Shown here: in pieces, positions 43,701 through 51,914 of the stretch | Position numbering within the stretch: position 1 is the stretch's first letter | How the letters are laid out: each line of letters starts with the position of its first letter | Source: an uncultured Desulfovibrio sp. | GTDB lineage: Bacteria > Desulfobacterota > Desulfovibrionia > Desulfovibrionales > Desulfovibrionaceae | DNA length: 64,000 nt | Assembly (NCBI RefSeq): GCF_902477725.1 | Contig: NZ_CABSIF010000004.1 | Location: 62,001-126,000, forward strand | Direction: 5' to 3' | The notes under the pieces: generated by a model | Database searches by the model: none | What the model was told of the DNA's origin: nothing | What the model saw: only the letters and a program-made list of their open reading frames with translations | Position numbers and translations under genes: made by a program

Positions 43701-44156
43701 CTATTTAGGCAACAGGCTGGCGTATTCCGCACTTTTTACATACTTTTTGATAAAAGCCAGGCCAAGCTTGCGGTCGCCGGTGATTGTTGTGACCATAAAA
43801 ATATCGCCAGACGCCGCCACCCAGGACTGGCAGGGGGTCTGTTGCTGGGTGAAGGCAAAGGTGTATTGTCCGTTTTTTTCCACCGGGGGCTTGGGCGCCT
43901 TGAACTGGTTGGCGAACATTTCGGCAACAGTTTTGGTGTCCGCGCCGCCGTTGGGCCCGGTCACAAAACCCACCGTGGAATTGCCCGAAGCATTTGAAAA
44001 GATAACGGTGGTTGTTCCCTGATTTTCTGTGGGAGCCATAACGGCTTTCCAGTTGTCGGGAAGGTCAACGGAAATATACTTTGTACTCACCTCATCTGCC
44101 AGCACGGGCGTGGCCAGGAGCATGACAAAAAGAAGAACCACAAATTTTCTGAACAT
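43701..44156 (-). CDS. Secreted protein of unknown function, 151 residues
   Basis: The start is at 44156 (MFRKFVVLLFVML), seven bases after AGGAG. It has a signal peptide cleaved near VLADEV. The mature part (about 130 residues) is rich in beta-strand, with DLPDNWKAVMAPTENQGTTT and ASGDIFMVTTITGDRK; it has a single cysteine in QTPCQSW. It looks like a small periplasmic protein of the kind related to PsbP-like or DUF1795 folds, but I do not recognise the family firmly. It lies alone between two hairpins. Confidence 0.8.
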   Translation of the reverse strand: MFRKFVVLLFVMLLATPVLADEVSTKYISVDLPDNWKAVMAPTENQGTTTVIFSNASGNSTVGFVTGPNGGADTKTVAEMFANQFKAPKPPVEKNGQYTFAFTQQQTPCQSWVAASGDIFMVTTITGDRKLGLAFIKKYVKSAEYASLLPK

Positions 44157-44308
44157 GAAAATTCTCCTGCTTGAGAGCGCACAGTTAACGGCGGGCGGCT
44201 TGCCCATAGGGGGCAGGCTATCCCGTTCGCAGAGCATTACAATGTATCAGCCAGTTGTATGCAATGGCCCCTGAAAAGACAATGCCTTTTACTCGAGGCT
44301 GCATGCTA

Positions 44309-44343
44309 AAAAGGCCCCGCCGCGTGTAGCGGCAGGGCCTTTG
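44309..44343 (-). terminator. Terminator of metY
   Basis: AAAGGCCC-CCGC pairs with GCGG-GGGCCTTT, followed by TTTTAG on the minus strand. It lies 52 bases past the metY stop. Confidence 0.85.
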
Positions 44344-44394
44344 AAACAGTGCTGCGGTTCCGGGTGCGCTGTGCGCGCCGTGCAGCGGGCGGTC

Positions 44395-45678
44395 TTAGCT
44401 CAGGGCCTGTGCAATGTCTTCAATAATGTCATCCACGTGTTCAATGCCAATGGAGAGCCTGACCGTGTTGGGTCGGATGCCCGTTTCGGCAAGTTCTGTG
44501 GCGGTGAGCTGCGAATGTGTGGTGGAGGCGGGGTGAATGACCAGCGATTTTGCATCCGCCACGTTGGCCAGCAGGGAGAAAACCTGCAACCTGTCGATGA
44601 ATGCCCTGGCCTCCGCCGCGCCGCCCTTGACCTCAAAGGTAAAGATGGAGCCGCCCCCCCTGGGGAAGTAGCGCTGATACAGTGCATGGCTGGGGCTGTT
44701 GGCGAGGCACGGGTGGTTGACCCGCTCAACCTTGGGATGCTTGGTCAGATACTCCACCACTGCCAGCGCGTTGCTGACGTGGCGCTCAACCCGTAGCGAA
44801 AGGGTTTCCAGCCCCTGAAGCAGCATAAAGGCGTTGAAGGGCGAAAGCGTCGCGCCAAGATCGCGCAGCAGGATGGCCCGGGCGCGCACTGCATAGGCCG
44901 CCGCGCCCACTGCCTTGGTAAAGCTCAGGCCGTGGTAGCTCGGTTCCGGCTCGCACAGCCGGGGGAACTTGCCCGAGGCCTCCCAGTCAAACTTGCCGCC
45001 GTCCACAATCACGCCGCCAAGGGTTGTGCCGTGGCCGCCAATAAACTTGGTTGCCGAATGCACAACAACGTCCGCCCCGTGTTCGATGGGGCGCAGCAGC
45101 CAGGGCGTGGCAAAGGTATTGTCCACCACCAGGGGGATGCCGTTTTTATGGGCCAGATCCGCCAGCGCTTCAATATCCACAATATTGCTGTGCGGGTTGC
45201 CGAGGGTCTCAATAAAGATGGCCTTGGTGCGTGGTGTGATGGCGCGCTCAAAAGCGCCGGGTTCATCAGGGTCCACAAAGGTGGTGTCGATGCCCCAGGC
45301 CTTGAGCGTGTGCGCCAGCAGGTTGTAGGTGCCGCCGTAGAGGGTTTTTTCGGCCACAATGTGGTCGCCCGCTTCGGCCAGATTTTGCAGGGCATAGGTA
45401 ACGGCTGCTGCGCCACTGGCCGTGGCCAGGGCCGCAACGCCGCCCTCAAGTGCTGCAACGCGCTGTTCAAAGGCGTCCTGCGTGGGATTGGTCAGGCGGC
45501 TGTAAATGTTGCCGGCATTGCTGAGGTTAAAGCGCGCCTCAGCGTGCGCACAGTCGTCAAAAACAAAGGATGTTGTCTGATAGATCGGTACGGCACGCGC
45601 ACCGGTAGCCGGATCCGGCTGTTCCTGCCCTGCATGAACTTGCAGGGTTTCAAAACGTGGTTTCTTTTTTTCGCTCAT
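44395..45678 (-). CDS. metY: O-acetylhomoserine sulfhydrylase
   Basis: The start is at 45678 (MSEKKKPRFETL), with GGGGA upstream. The 427-residue PLP enzyme shows the Cys/Met gamma-lyase-family signature: the Schiff-base lysine K211 in HSATKFIGGHGTT, the TSFVFDD and NIYSRLTNPTQDAFEQRVAALEGG segments, and PASTTHSQLT near the end. The length and start match MetY rather than MetB. It makes homocysteine directly from O-acetylhomoserine and sulfide, which is abundant in a sulfate reducer. A 12-bp inverted repeat lies 46 bases upstream of the ATG. Confidence 0.94.
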   Translation of the reverse strand: MSEKKKPRFETLQVHAGQEQPDPATGARAVPIYQTTSFVFDDCAHAEARFNLSNAGNIYSRLTNPTQDAFEQRVAALEGGVAALATASGAAAVTYALQNLAEAGDHIVAEKTLYGGTYNLLAHTLKAWGIDTTFVDPDEPGAFERAITPRTKAIFIETLGNPHSNIVDIEALADLAHKNGIPLVVDNTFATPWLLRPIEHGADVVVHSATKFIGGHGTTLGGVIVDGGKFDWEASGKFPRLCEPEPSYHGLSFTKAVGAAAYAVRARAILLRDLGATLSPFNAFMLLQGLETLSLRVERHVSNALAVVEYLTKHPKVERVNHPCLANSPSHALYQRYFPRGGGSIFTFEVKGGAAEARAFIDRLQVFSLLANVADAKSLVIHPASTTHSQLTATELAETGIRPNTVRLSIGIEHVDDIIEDIAQALS

Positions 45679-45723
45679 TTCAGTCCCCTGATTCTTTTGC
45701 AGTTTATATGTTTCTAGTCGACA

Positions 45724-45756
45724 AATCATTTCTTAGTAAATTGGTAAGAAATGATT
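45724..45756. promoter_or_regulatory. 33-bp palindrome upstream of metY
   Basis: AATCATTTCTTA (45724-45735) and TAAGAAATGATT (45745-45756) form an exact 12-bp inverted repeat around nine bases. There is no T-run. Located 46 bases upstream of the metY start and 158 bases upstream of cinA, it is a good operator candidate for a methionine or sulfide-responsive repressor. Confidence 0.6.
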
Positions 45757-45913
45757 GACCCAGATATTCGGGCTTGTCAAGCGATCGTTGCCGGGAAATC
45801 TCGCGCGCAGGGTGGGTCGGTCTTGCGCCGTGCAGGCTGGGAGACTAGGATGCTCAACGGCACTGAGACTGCGTAAGCAGGCGGCAAAGTGCATCAAGCA
45901 AAACGGAGGCCGC

Positions 45914-47185
45914 ATGAAGGCGGAAATAATATCGGTCGGCACAGAACTTCTGCTGGGGCATACGGTCAATACGGATGCAACCCATGTGGCGCGGGAGCTT
46001 TCTGCGCTGGGTATGGATCTTTTACAGGTGCACACGGTGGGCGACAACCCGCAAAGGCTGGAGAAAGCCCTGCGCGAGGCGCTGGAACGCGCGGAAATCG
46101 TTATAACCACCGGCGGCCTTGGCCCCACGGAAGACGATCTGACCAAGGAAACAGTAGCTCTGGTGGCCGAAGCGCCGCTTGAGGAAGATGCGGACAGCAT
46201 GGCGCGGTTGCAGGAGTATTTCGGCACGCGCCCCATGTCGGGCAATCAGGCCAAACAGGCCATGCTGCCGCGCGGATCAGTGGCTTTTCCAAATCTGGCG
46301 GGCACTGCCCCCGGCTGTGCCACACCTGCTGGCGAGGGGCGCTGGGTGCTCATGCTGCCTGGGCCTCCTTCCGAACTTTTGCCCATGCTGCACGACAGCG
46401 CCGTGCCCTTTTTGCGGCGCATGAGCGGGGCGGCCATCTCATCGTTTATGGTAAAGACCTTTGGCATAGGCGAGGGCGTGGCAGCCTTGCGCATTGCGGG
46501 GCTGACCGGCGGGGCCAACCCAACGGCGGCCACCTATGCGGGCGATGCGGAAATGTTTGTGCGGGTAACGGCCAAGGCGCAGGATGCCGCCGCTGCCGAG
46601 GCTCTGGCTGCCCCAATGGTGGCGGAGGTGCGCAAACTGCTGGGGCACTTTGTGTACGGCGTGAATGTTGCGGGGCTGGAGACTGTGGTGGTGCAGGAAC
46701 TGGCGCGTCAGGGCAAAACCCTTGCCACTGCGGAATCCTGCACTGGCGGCCTGCTTGCAAAGCGCATCACTGACCAGCCCGGCGCATCGGATGTGTTTGG
46801 TTACGGCATGGTAACCTACGCCAACGAGGCCAAGGAGCGGCTGCTCGGTGTGCCGCACGATGCGCTGCGCGCGCACGGGGCTGTCAGCCCGGAGGTGGCG
46901 CGGGCCATGGCCCAGGGAGTGCGCGAATACAGCGGCGCTCATTACGGCATTGGCATCACGGGCGTGGCAGGGCCCGGCGGCGGTACGCCGCAAAAGCCTG
47001 TGGGCCTTGTGTATATTGCCCTGAGCGATGCGGAGCATGTCTGGCTGCGCGTCATGCGCCCGCAGGGGCGTTATCTTGGGCGCGAATGGACGCGCCGCCT
47101 GGCCTCAAGTCATGCGCTGGACATGCTGCGCCGCCGTCTTGCCGATCTGCCGGTGGAAGACCAGTGGAGTCTGGATCCGGCCTAG
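45914..47185 (+). CDS. cinA: CinA-like protein with nicotinamide-nucleotide amidase domain
   Basis: The start is at 45914 (MKAEIISVGTELLLG), with GGAGG upstream. The 423-residue protein has an N-terminal MoeA/MoaB-like domain with TTGGLGPTEDD (about 67-77) and a C-terminal PncC domain with ATAESCTGGLLAKRITDQPGAS and GITGVAGPGGGT, which deamidates nicotinamide mononucleotide. The N-terminal domain acts as an ADP-ribose pyrophosphatase in studied members. It thus recycles pyridine nucleotides. It is transcribed away from metY. Confidence 0.95.
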   Translation: MKAEIISVGTELLLGHTVNTDATHVARELSALGMDLLQVHTVGDNPQRLEKALREALERAEIVITTGGLGPTEDDLTKETVALVAEAPLEEDADSMARLQEYFGTRPMSGNQAKQAMLPRGSVAFPNLAGTAPGCATPAGEGRWVLMLPGPPSELLPMLHDSAVPFLRRMSGAAISSFMVKTFGIGEGVAALRIAGLTGGANPTAATYAGDAEMFVRVTAKAQDAAAAEALAAPMVAEVRKLLGHFVYGVNVAGLETVVVQELARQGKTLATAESCTGGLLAKRITDQPGASDVFGYGMVTYANEAKERLLGVPHDALRAHGAVSPEVARAMAQGVREYSGAHYGIGITGVAGPGGGTPQKPVGLVYIALSDAEHVWLRVMRPQGRYLGREWTRRLASSHALDMLRRRLADLPVEDQWSLDPA

Positions 47186-47208
47186 TTTTTTGCCTGACGA
47201 AGTTGTGA

Positions 47209-47256
47209 ACCCCCGGCGGATGCGGTCTGAGAGGCCGTTTCCGCCGGGGGTTTCTT
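47209..47256. terminator. Terminator of cinA
   Basis: ACCCCCGGCGGA pairs with TCCGCCGGGGGT, followed by TTCTTTATT. It is positioned between cinA and the convergent DUF190 gene. Confidence 0.85.
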
Positions 47257-47283
47257 TATTGGGAGGGGTGGTTCCGCCTGCGG

Positions 47284-47616
47284 TCAGGCGGGCTGATTTT
47301 TTTCCGAGCAGGTGATGCCGAATTCCACAGGGATTTTCATGTAGAAGATTTGCAGATTTTCCTGCTCAATGCGGGCAAAAAGCTGCTCGCTGTGTTCCGG
47401 GCTCACGGCCATGGTCACTTCCATGGGCTGTTCGCCCACATCAAAAAAGCGTGCGCTGTGGTATTTGCCGTCGCGCCCGTAACCGCCTTGCGCCGAGGCA
47501 AAGGTCGCGCCCTCAACGCCGATGGCCTTTGCTTCCTTAAGCAGCCATTCCGCAATGCTCATGTGCCCGTGCGAGCGCCCCTGCTGCGTATAAAATGTCA
47601 GTCTGTAGCCGTTCAT
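47284..47616 (-). CDS. DUF190 protein associated with fluoride export
   Basis: This is a 110-residue soluble protein of DUF190, recognised by LTFYTQQGRSHGHMSIAEWLL and a P-II-like alpha/beta pattern with SAQGGYGRDGKYHS. DUF190 genes are regularly next to crcB and may sense or regulate the channel. It lies nine bases after crcB, so it is in the same fluoride-riboswitch-controlled operon. Its direct function is unknown. Confidence 0.9.
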   Translation of the reverse strand: MNGYRLTFYTQQGRSHGHMSIAEWLLKEAKAIGVEGATFASAQGGYGRDGKYHSARFFDVGEQPMEVTMAVSPEHSEQLFARIEQENLQIFYMKIPVEFGITCSEKNQPA

Positions 47617-47625
47617 GGCCTGCTC

Positions 47626-48015
47626 CTAACGAAAGAGGGATTTGAGAAGCGAAACCGCGCCAAGGCCCATGAAAAAACAGATCAGCGAGCCGCAGACGTG
47701 CAGGGTTATGGCCCCGGCGGCCATGCCTATGCGTTGTTCCTGCAGCAGGGTGCCGATCTCCGCCGTGAAGGTGGAAAAGGTTGTGAGGCCGCCCAGAAAA
47801 CCGGTGATGATAAACAGCCGCCACTCGGGGGCCAGGCCGGGCAGCGAGTTGAACACGCCCAGCGAAAGCCCGATGCCGAACCCGCCGATGAAATTGGCTG
47901 CCACCGTGCCAAGGGGGATAGCCGGAAAAATGGAATTGAGCAGCATTGAAAGCACCCAGCGAAGGCAGGCCCCGGCCCCGGCCCCCAATGTGATGACAAG
48001 AACGTTTTTGACCAT
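47626..48015 (-). CDS. crcB: Fluoride channel CrcB/Fluc
   Basis: The 129-residue protein has four membrane spans and the family motifs: the initial GAGAGACLRW, GTVAANFIGGFGIG with the pore asparagine, and GGLTTFSTFTAEIG, which lines the fluoride path. Dual-topology dimers let fluoride escape from the cell. It is headed by a fluoride riboswitch and terminator at 48114-48222. The Shine-Dalgarno is weak. Confidence 0.96.
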   Translation of the reverse strand: MVKNVLVITLGAGAGACLRWVLSMLLNSIFPAIPLGTVAANFIGGFGIGLSLGVFNSLPGLAPEWRLFIITGFLGGLTTFSTFTAEIGTLLQEQRIGMAAGAITLHVCGSLICFFMGLGAVSLLKSLFR

Positions 48016-48113
48016 GCGTCAATCCGTTATGCGGTGCAAGTACGGCTGTTAAAGGCCCACGCTGCCCGCGTTTTCATGCTTGCCGATGGCAGCGGTAATG
48101 CCCCGGCGTTGAA

Positions 48114-48145
48114 TAAAAAAAGCAACCGCGCTTGGGCGCGGTCGC
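48114..48145 (-). terminator. Expression-platform terminator of the fluoride riboswitch
   Basis: GCAACCGCGC pairs with GCGCGGTCGC (one mismatch), followed on the minus strand by TTTTTTTATTC. It sits 23 bases downstream of the aptamer and 100 bases upstream of crcB, and would be disrupted when fluoride is bound. Confidence 0.85.
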
Positions 48146-48167
48146 AAAATAGTCTACCAACGCCCTG

Positions 48168-48222
48168 GCCCTGGTAGGAGTTATCAGCAAATGCGGTTCA
48201 AGGGGAACTCCATCCCCTGAGC
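48168..48222 (-). ncRNA. Fluoride riboswitch (crcB motif)
   Basis: On the minus strand the core reads GGGGATGGAGTTCCCC (48202-48217), then TTGAACCGC, then TGATAACTCCTACC, matching the crcB-motif consensus GGNGATGGNGTTCNCC...AACCGC...GCTGATGACTCCTAC. It turns on crcB and DUF190 when fluoride is present. Confidence 0.92.
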
Positions 48223-48291
48223 GATTTCTACATCTGCCGGGGCTGCAAGTAAACCCGTTTTCGCCGCCAGGGCACCGCATTCACTGCCATG

Positions 48292-49233
48292 TCAGCCCTG
48301 CTTTTTATCCCGGCTGCACAGGCGGTAGTAAAACAGCAGCACATAGAGGGGGGCCAGATAGGCGGCGGCCATGATCGCCTCTGTGGCGCTGAAAAATTCC
48401 ATGCAGACGATCATCACCAGCACATTGTTGATAACGCCAAATGAAATCTGAAAGGCCATGCCCACCTGCCTGCTCATGCGGCGGGCCATGGGGATGGCGG
48501 CAAGCGTCATGACGAGGCAGAGTAGGGAGGCCGCGCCCAGCGATTTGAGCAGCAGTTCGGGCGATTGGCGCAGCAGGTCGCCGTAGTGGCTGAAAATGGC
48601 AATATTGGAAACCACGATGGACACGGTTATGAGCGGGAACTGCCAGCGCAAAAGCAGGTTGCGCAGCCCGTCAAGGTGAATGCGTGTAATATGCGCGGCG
48701 GCAAAGGGCACAAGAATGGTCACGCAGAGCGACAGGCTCATGTGCCCCAGTTCCAGATGCGCGGGCATGTTGAGCGGCTCAAGCCCCAGCAGGCGCAGCG
48801 CGGCATCGGTAGCAGAAAGCACGGCGGGCAGGCTTGCGGGCAGCAGCAGGGACGTGGCGATGTTGGCCACAAGAATAAGCGCCGTGTTGGCCCCCACCAT
48901 GAGCGAAAAAACAGCAGCCATGACCCCCACGGGCGCAGCGCCCAGCAGAAAGGCCCCCAACGCAAACTGGGGCATGAGCAGGCGGAAGACTGCAAGGCAC
49001 AGCAGCGGCAGCACCGCAAGCCGCAGGGCCACCAGAAAGCAGAGTGTGCCCTTCATGTGGCGTATTTCGCGCATCAGGGCTTCCATGCCCACAGCCAGAA
49101 AACTCATATAAAGCATGAAAATGAGAATAAGGCGCGGCATTGCGGCAAGCGGCTCTGCCGCCTGGGGCAGAAAAACCCCCGCCGCCATGGAAAGCAGCGA
49201 AGAAAGGACCATGATAAGGTCGCGGGAATTCAT
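48292..49233 (-). CDS. Bile acid:sodium symporter family (BASS/SBF) transporter
   Basis: The 313-residue protein has nine or ten membrane spans and the two crossover segments of the SBF family, with AAPVGVMAAVFSLMVGANTALIL (about 98-120) and SFGVINNVLVMIVCMEFF near the C-terminus. Members move organic acids, pantoate or bile acids with sodium. The substrate cannot be read here. GAGG lies four bases before the ATG. The gene is on the same strand as crcB, whose riboswitch leader begins some 70 bases after its stop. Confidence 0.87.
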   Translation of the reverse strand: MNSRDLIMVLSSLLSMAAGVFLPQAAEPLAAMPRLILIFMLYMSFLAVGMEALMREIRHMKGTLCFLVALRLAVLPLLCLAVFRLLMPQFALGAFLLGAAPVGVMAAVFSLMVGANTALILVANIATSLLLPASLPAVLSATDAALRLLGLEPLNMPAHLELGHMSLSLCVTILVPFAAAHITRIHLDGLRNLLLRWQFPLITVSIVVSNIAIFSHYGDLLRQSPELLLKSLGAASLLCLVMTLAAIPMARRMSRQVGMAFQISFGVINNVLVMIVCMEFFSATEAIMAAAYLAPLYVLLFYYRLCSRDKKQG

Positions 49234-49262
49234 AAGGCCTCAACTTTTTCGCCACACTGCCC

Positions 49263-49302
49263 AACATGCCCGCCCTTGGCAAGTCCCAAGGGCGGGCATG
49301 TT
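49263..49302. repeat. Perfect 17-bp hairpin
   Basis: AACATGCCCGCCCTTGG pairs exactly with CCAAGGGCGGGCATGTT around six bases. It lies between the 5'-nucleotidase stop and the BASS transporter start. No T-run follows on the minus strand; it may be a processed terminator or REP-like hairpin. Confidence 0.65.
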
Positions 49303-49383
49303 CCGGCATGTTCAGACTCTCTCGGGCATGGTCAGGTTGCAGCGGGCCGGGAGCCGCGCGGCGGTTCAGCCTGCATGCAGCAA

Positions 49384-51015
49384 TCAGTTGGTCTGGCGGA
49401 TCAGGCGGTCAGGCGGCAAGGCCGTCAGCGGGCTGAATTTTTTGATGTATGCCGCCAGCACGTCCACATCCACCGGGTCAGGGGCTTCCACGGGCGATCC
49501 CTTGGCAAACATGGCGTAGCCATCGCCCCGGCGTTCCAGATAATCCACAAGAACCACCCGGTAGCGGGCGGCAGGGTCAAGGGCGCGCGCGGCTCCGCCC
49601 GCGTCCAGCAGCTCTGCGCGCACAATGCGTTTGCCGGAAGGCAGGGCAGGATTATACACGTAGCGCAGCCCCGCCGTGTGCAGCAGGGGCGATCCCACTC
49701 CCTTGTAGTCAGCCACGCCGTGCTCCAGCGCTGCCAGCAGTTGTTCGCCGCTGAAATCGCGGATGATGACCTTGTTGCCAAAGGGCAGCACGGCCAGCAT
49801 GTCGCCAAGGTTCAACGCGCCCTGCCGCAGGGGTGCGCGCAGTCCCCCGCCGTTGATAATGGCGGCCTGCGCTCCGTAGGCGCGGCCATAATCCAGCATG
49901 GAGTCGGTGGCGATGAGGCCGGAAAGGCATTCACCTATGCGGCACTGGTGCAGGCCGTCAGGTGCATTCAGGTTGTTTTGCCCCACGGTGACAGAGGTGA
50001 AGGCTTCCAGCTTTTGGGCATACTGGGCAATCTTGGCTTCCACAGCCGGGTCGGGCGGAATGGAGGCATCCAGAGGCAGGGCCTCGCCCTGCCAGCGCAC
50101 CGGGACGCCCTGTGCGTCAAAGGTCACGTCAAGCTGGCCCAGATACTTGGCAAGCGCCCCGGCAGTGACCACCAGAACAGGCTTGCCCGAGGGCGAGTGC
50201 TCCACAATAGGGTACGGGCCTTTGGATGATTTGGGGCCAAGGTAGTCGTGGGTGTGGCCGCCCACAATGATATCCACGCCATCCACCTTGCGGGCAAGCT
50301 CCAGATCTTTTTGCAGGCCAAGATGCGTCACGGCTATGATGTGCCGCACTCCCTGCTTTTCCAGCTCCGCCACGGCTTTTTTCAGTGCGGTTTCGCTCTT
50401 GTAGAACCACGTTTCGGGGCAGGCCGCAGAAAGCGTGCGCACGCTGGGGTTGGCAAGCCCCACAATGCCCACCTTGACCCCGCGCACCTCCTTGATGATC
50501 CAGGGGCGGAACGGCGTTCCGCGCAGGGGGCAGCCGGGGCGGGCATCCAGATTGACGGCCAGCACGGGATAAGGCTGAGCCCTCACAAATCCGGCTGTGG
50601 CCTCGCAGCCATCGTCAAATTCGTGGTTGCCCAGCGTCATGGCGTCATAGGGCATCAGGCTGTTGATGTCGGCCAGCATGGGCCACTTGTTGGCGGTAAA
50701 AAACAGGGTGCCCTGAAACTGGTCGCCCGCGTCCACGGCCAGCACGTTGTCGTGTTCCGCTCGGGCGCGCTTCATGGCTGTGGCAAGGCGGGCAAAGCCG
50801 CCCGTGCAACTCTCGGATTTCAGGCAGGCGTTGCCGTGGGTATCCCTGCCCGCAAGATAGGAGTGCAGGTCGTTTGTGTGCAGCAAGAGCAGCTCCAGGC
50901 CTGCCTTTTCCTGCGCTTGGCAGGGCAGGGAAACCAGCGAAAAAACTGTAAACAGGCTGGCCCATAAAAACAGGGCCAGTGCGGAAAAACGGAATCGCAA
51001 CAGGAATGACGCCAT
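49384..51015 (-). CDS. Periplasmic 5'-nucleotidase / 2',3'-cyclic phosphodiesterase
   Basis: The start is at 51015 (MASFLLRFRF), with GGGGGAC upstream. The 543-residue protein has a signal peptide cut near CQAQEK. The metallophosphatase domain shows HTNDLHSYL, AVDAGDQFQGT, LGNHEFDDG and GGHTHDYLG; the C-terminal nucleotide-binding domain shows INGGGLRAPLR and HTAGLRYVYNP. The enzyme releases phosphate and nucleosides from external nucleotides. It lies 106 bases after an isochorismatase-like gene on the same strand. Confidence 0.94.
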   Translation of the reverse strand: MASFLLRFRFSALALFLWASLFTVFSLVSLPCQAQEKAGLELLLLHTNDLHSYLAGRDTHGNACLKSESCTGGFARLATAMKRARAEHDNVLAVDAGDQFQGTLFFTANKWPMLADINSLMPYDAMTLGNHEFDDGCEATAGFVRAQPYPVLAVNLDARPGCPLRGTPFRPWIIKEVRGVKVGIVGLANPSVRTLSAACPETWFYKSETALKKAVAELEKQGVRHIIAVTHLGLQKDLELARKVDGVDIIVGGHTHDYLGPKSSKGPYPIVEHSPSGKPVLVVTAGALAKYLGQLDVTFDAQGVPVRWQGEALPLDASIPPDPAVEAKIAQYAQKLEAFTSVTVGQNNLNAPDGLHQCRIGECLSGLIATDSMLDYGRAYGAQAAIINGGGLRAPLRQGALNLGDMLAVLPFGNKVIIRDFSGEQLLAALEHGVADYKGVGSPLLHTAGLRYVYNPALPSGKRIVRAELLDAGGAARALDPAARYRVVLVDYLERRGDGYAMFAKGSPVEAPDPVDVDVLAAYIKKFSPLTALPPDRLIRQTN

Positions 51016-51121
51016 GATTTGTCCCCCGATGGAGTGTACAGCGCACAACGGCGTTGATTGGCAGTGTAAACGGAGTACTGCCCGGCTTAGGGCAGTTTAT
51101 GGATGCAATGACCTAACTGCT

Positions 51122-51670
51122 CTAGCTGATGGCCGCGCAAAGTTCCTGCGTGCTGCGCACCTGGGCGAAGACCTGTCCAAGGGCAGCCATGTAGGCTGTT
51201 TGCACTTGGGCGGCGCATACGGTTTTGCCGTCGTGCTCAAGATCGCGGGTGGCGCAGGCATCGTGGGCAAGATGACAGGTGAAGCCAAGGTCAAAGGCGG
51301 CGCGGGTCGTGGTGTCCACGCACATGTGGGTCATCATGCCCGCTATGGCGATGTCCGTGATGTTCTGTGCCTGGAGCAGGCCGAGCAGGGTAGTGTCGCG
51401 GAAGGAATTGGGAAAGTGCTTTTCCACCACAGCTTCGCCCGCAAGCGGGGCAACGCTGCCATGAATGAGCGCCCCTGTGGTGCCGGGCAGAAAAAACGTG
51501 GCCGCAGGCGCAAGAGAAATATGCTGCACATGAAAAACGGGTTTTCCTGCCTTGCGAAAGGCCTTGAGCAGCAGTGCGGCATTACTGGCCGCTGCCTCGC
51601 TGCCGCAAAGCTCCATCTTGCCGCCGGGGAAGTAATCGTTCTGAATATCTATGATTATAAGAGCCTGCAT
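51122..51670 (-). CDS. Isochorismatase-family cysteine hydrolase
   Basis: The 182-residue enzyme has the catalytic triad of nicotinamidase/isochorismatase proteins: D8 in IIDIQNDYF, K84 in VVEKHFPNSF and C117 in MMTHMCVDTTTRA. It probably hydrolyses an amide or a vinyl ether; nicotinamidase is possible, but the usual metal site (DxHxxxH) is not evident, which favours a general cysteine hydrolase. The stop codon lies within the TGCTCTAG 8-mer also seen at 14592. Confidence 0.92.
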   Translation of the reverse strand: MQALIIIDIQNDYFPGGKMELCGSEAAASNAALLLKAFRKAGKPVFHVQHISLAPAATFFLPGTTGALIHGSVAPLAGEAVVEKHFPNSFRDTTLLGLLQAQNITDIAIAGMMTHMCVDTTTRAAFDLGFTCHLAHDACATRDLEHDGKTVCAAQVQTAYMAALGQVFAQVRSTQELCAAIS

Positions 51671-51914
51671 GTGAGGTGCCTCATGCGGTTATGCCGCCCG
51701 AAAGGTTAGCGCGGAATGCTGATGCATGAATCTGACCGTGCTCAACCGATAGCAGTCCGCGCTCTGCCGGGTCAAGCACAGCTGCCGCGCGCACTTGACG
51801 CTGGGCGGCAAATGATGCCAAGTGACGGAAGGCATTTTGCCCCTCGGCGCGGTCCCCCTGCCTGCGCATCCCACCTTACCTTCCGCACACGGCGGACAGC
51901 ACGACGGAATATTC

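Noticed and set aside
45679..45913. SAM riboswitch upstream of metY
   Set aside because: No conserved SAM-I or SAM-II core is visible; only a simple palindrome is present.
48074..48280. A 68-codon minus-strand open frame upstream of crcB
   Set aside because: It covers the fluoride riboswitch and its terminator, so the open frame is incidental.
48565..50229. A 554-codon plus-strand open frame opposite the BASS transporter and 5'-nucleotidase
   Set aside because: The chain is low-complexity His/Gln/Gly-rich and is fully antisense to two genes with clear motifs.
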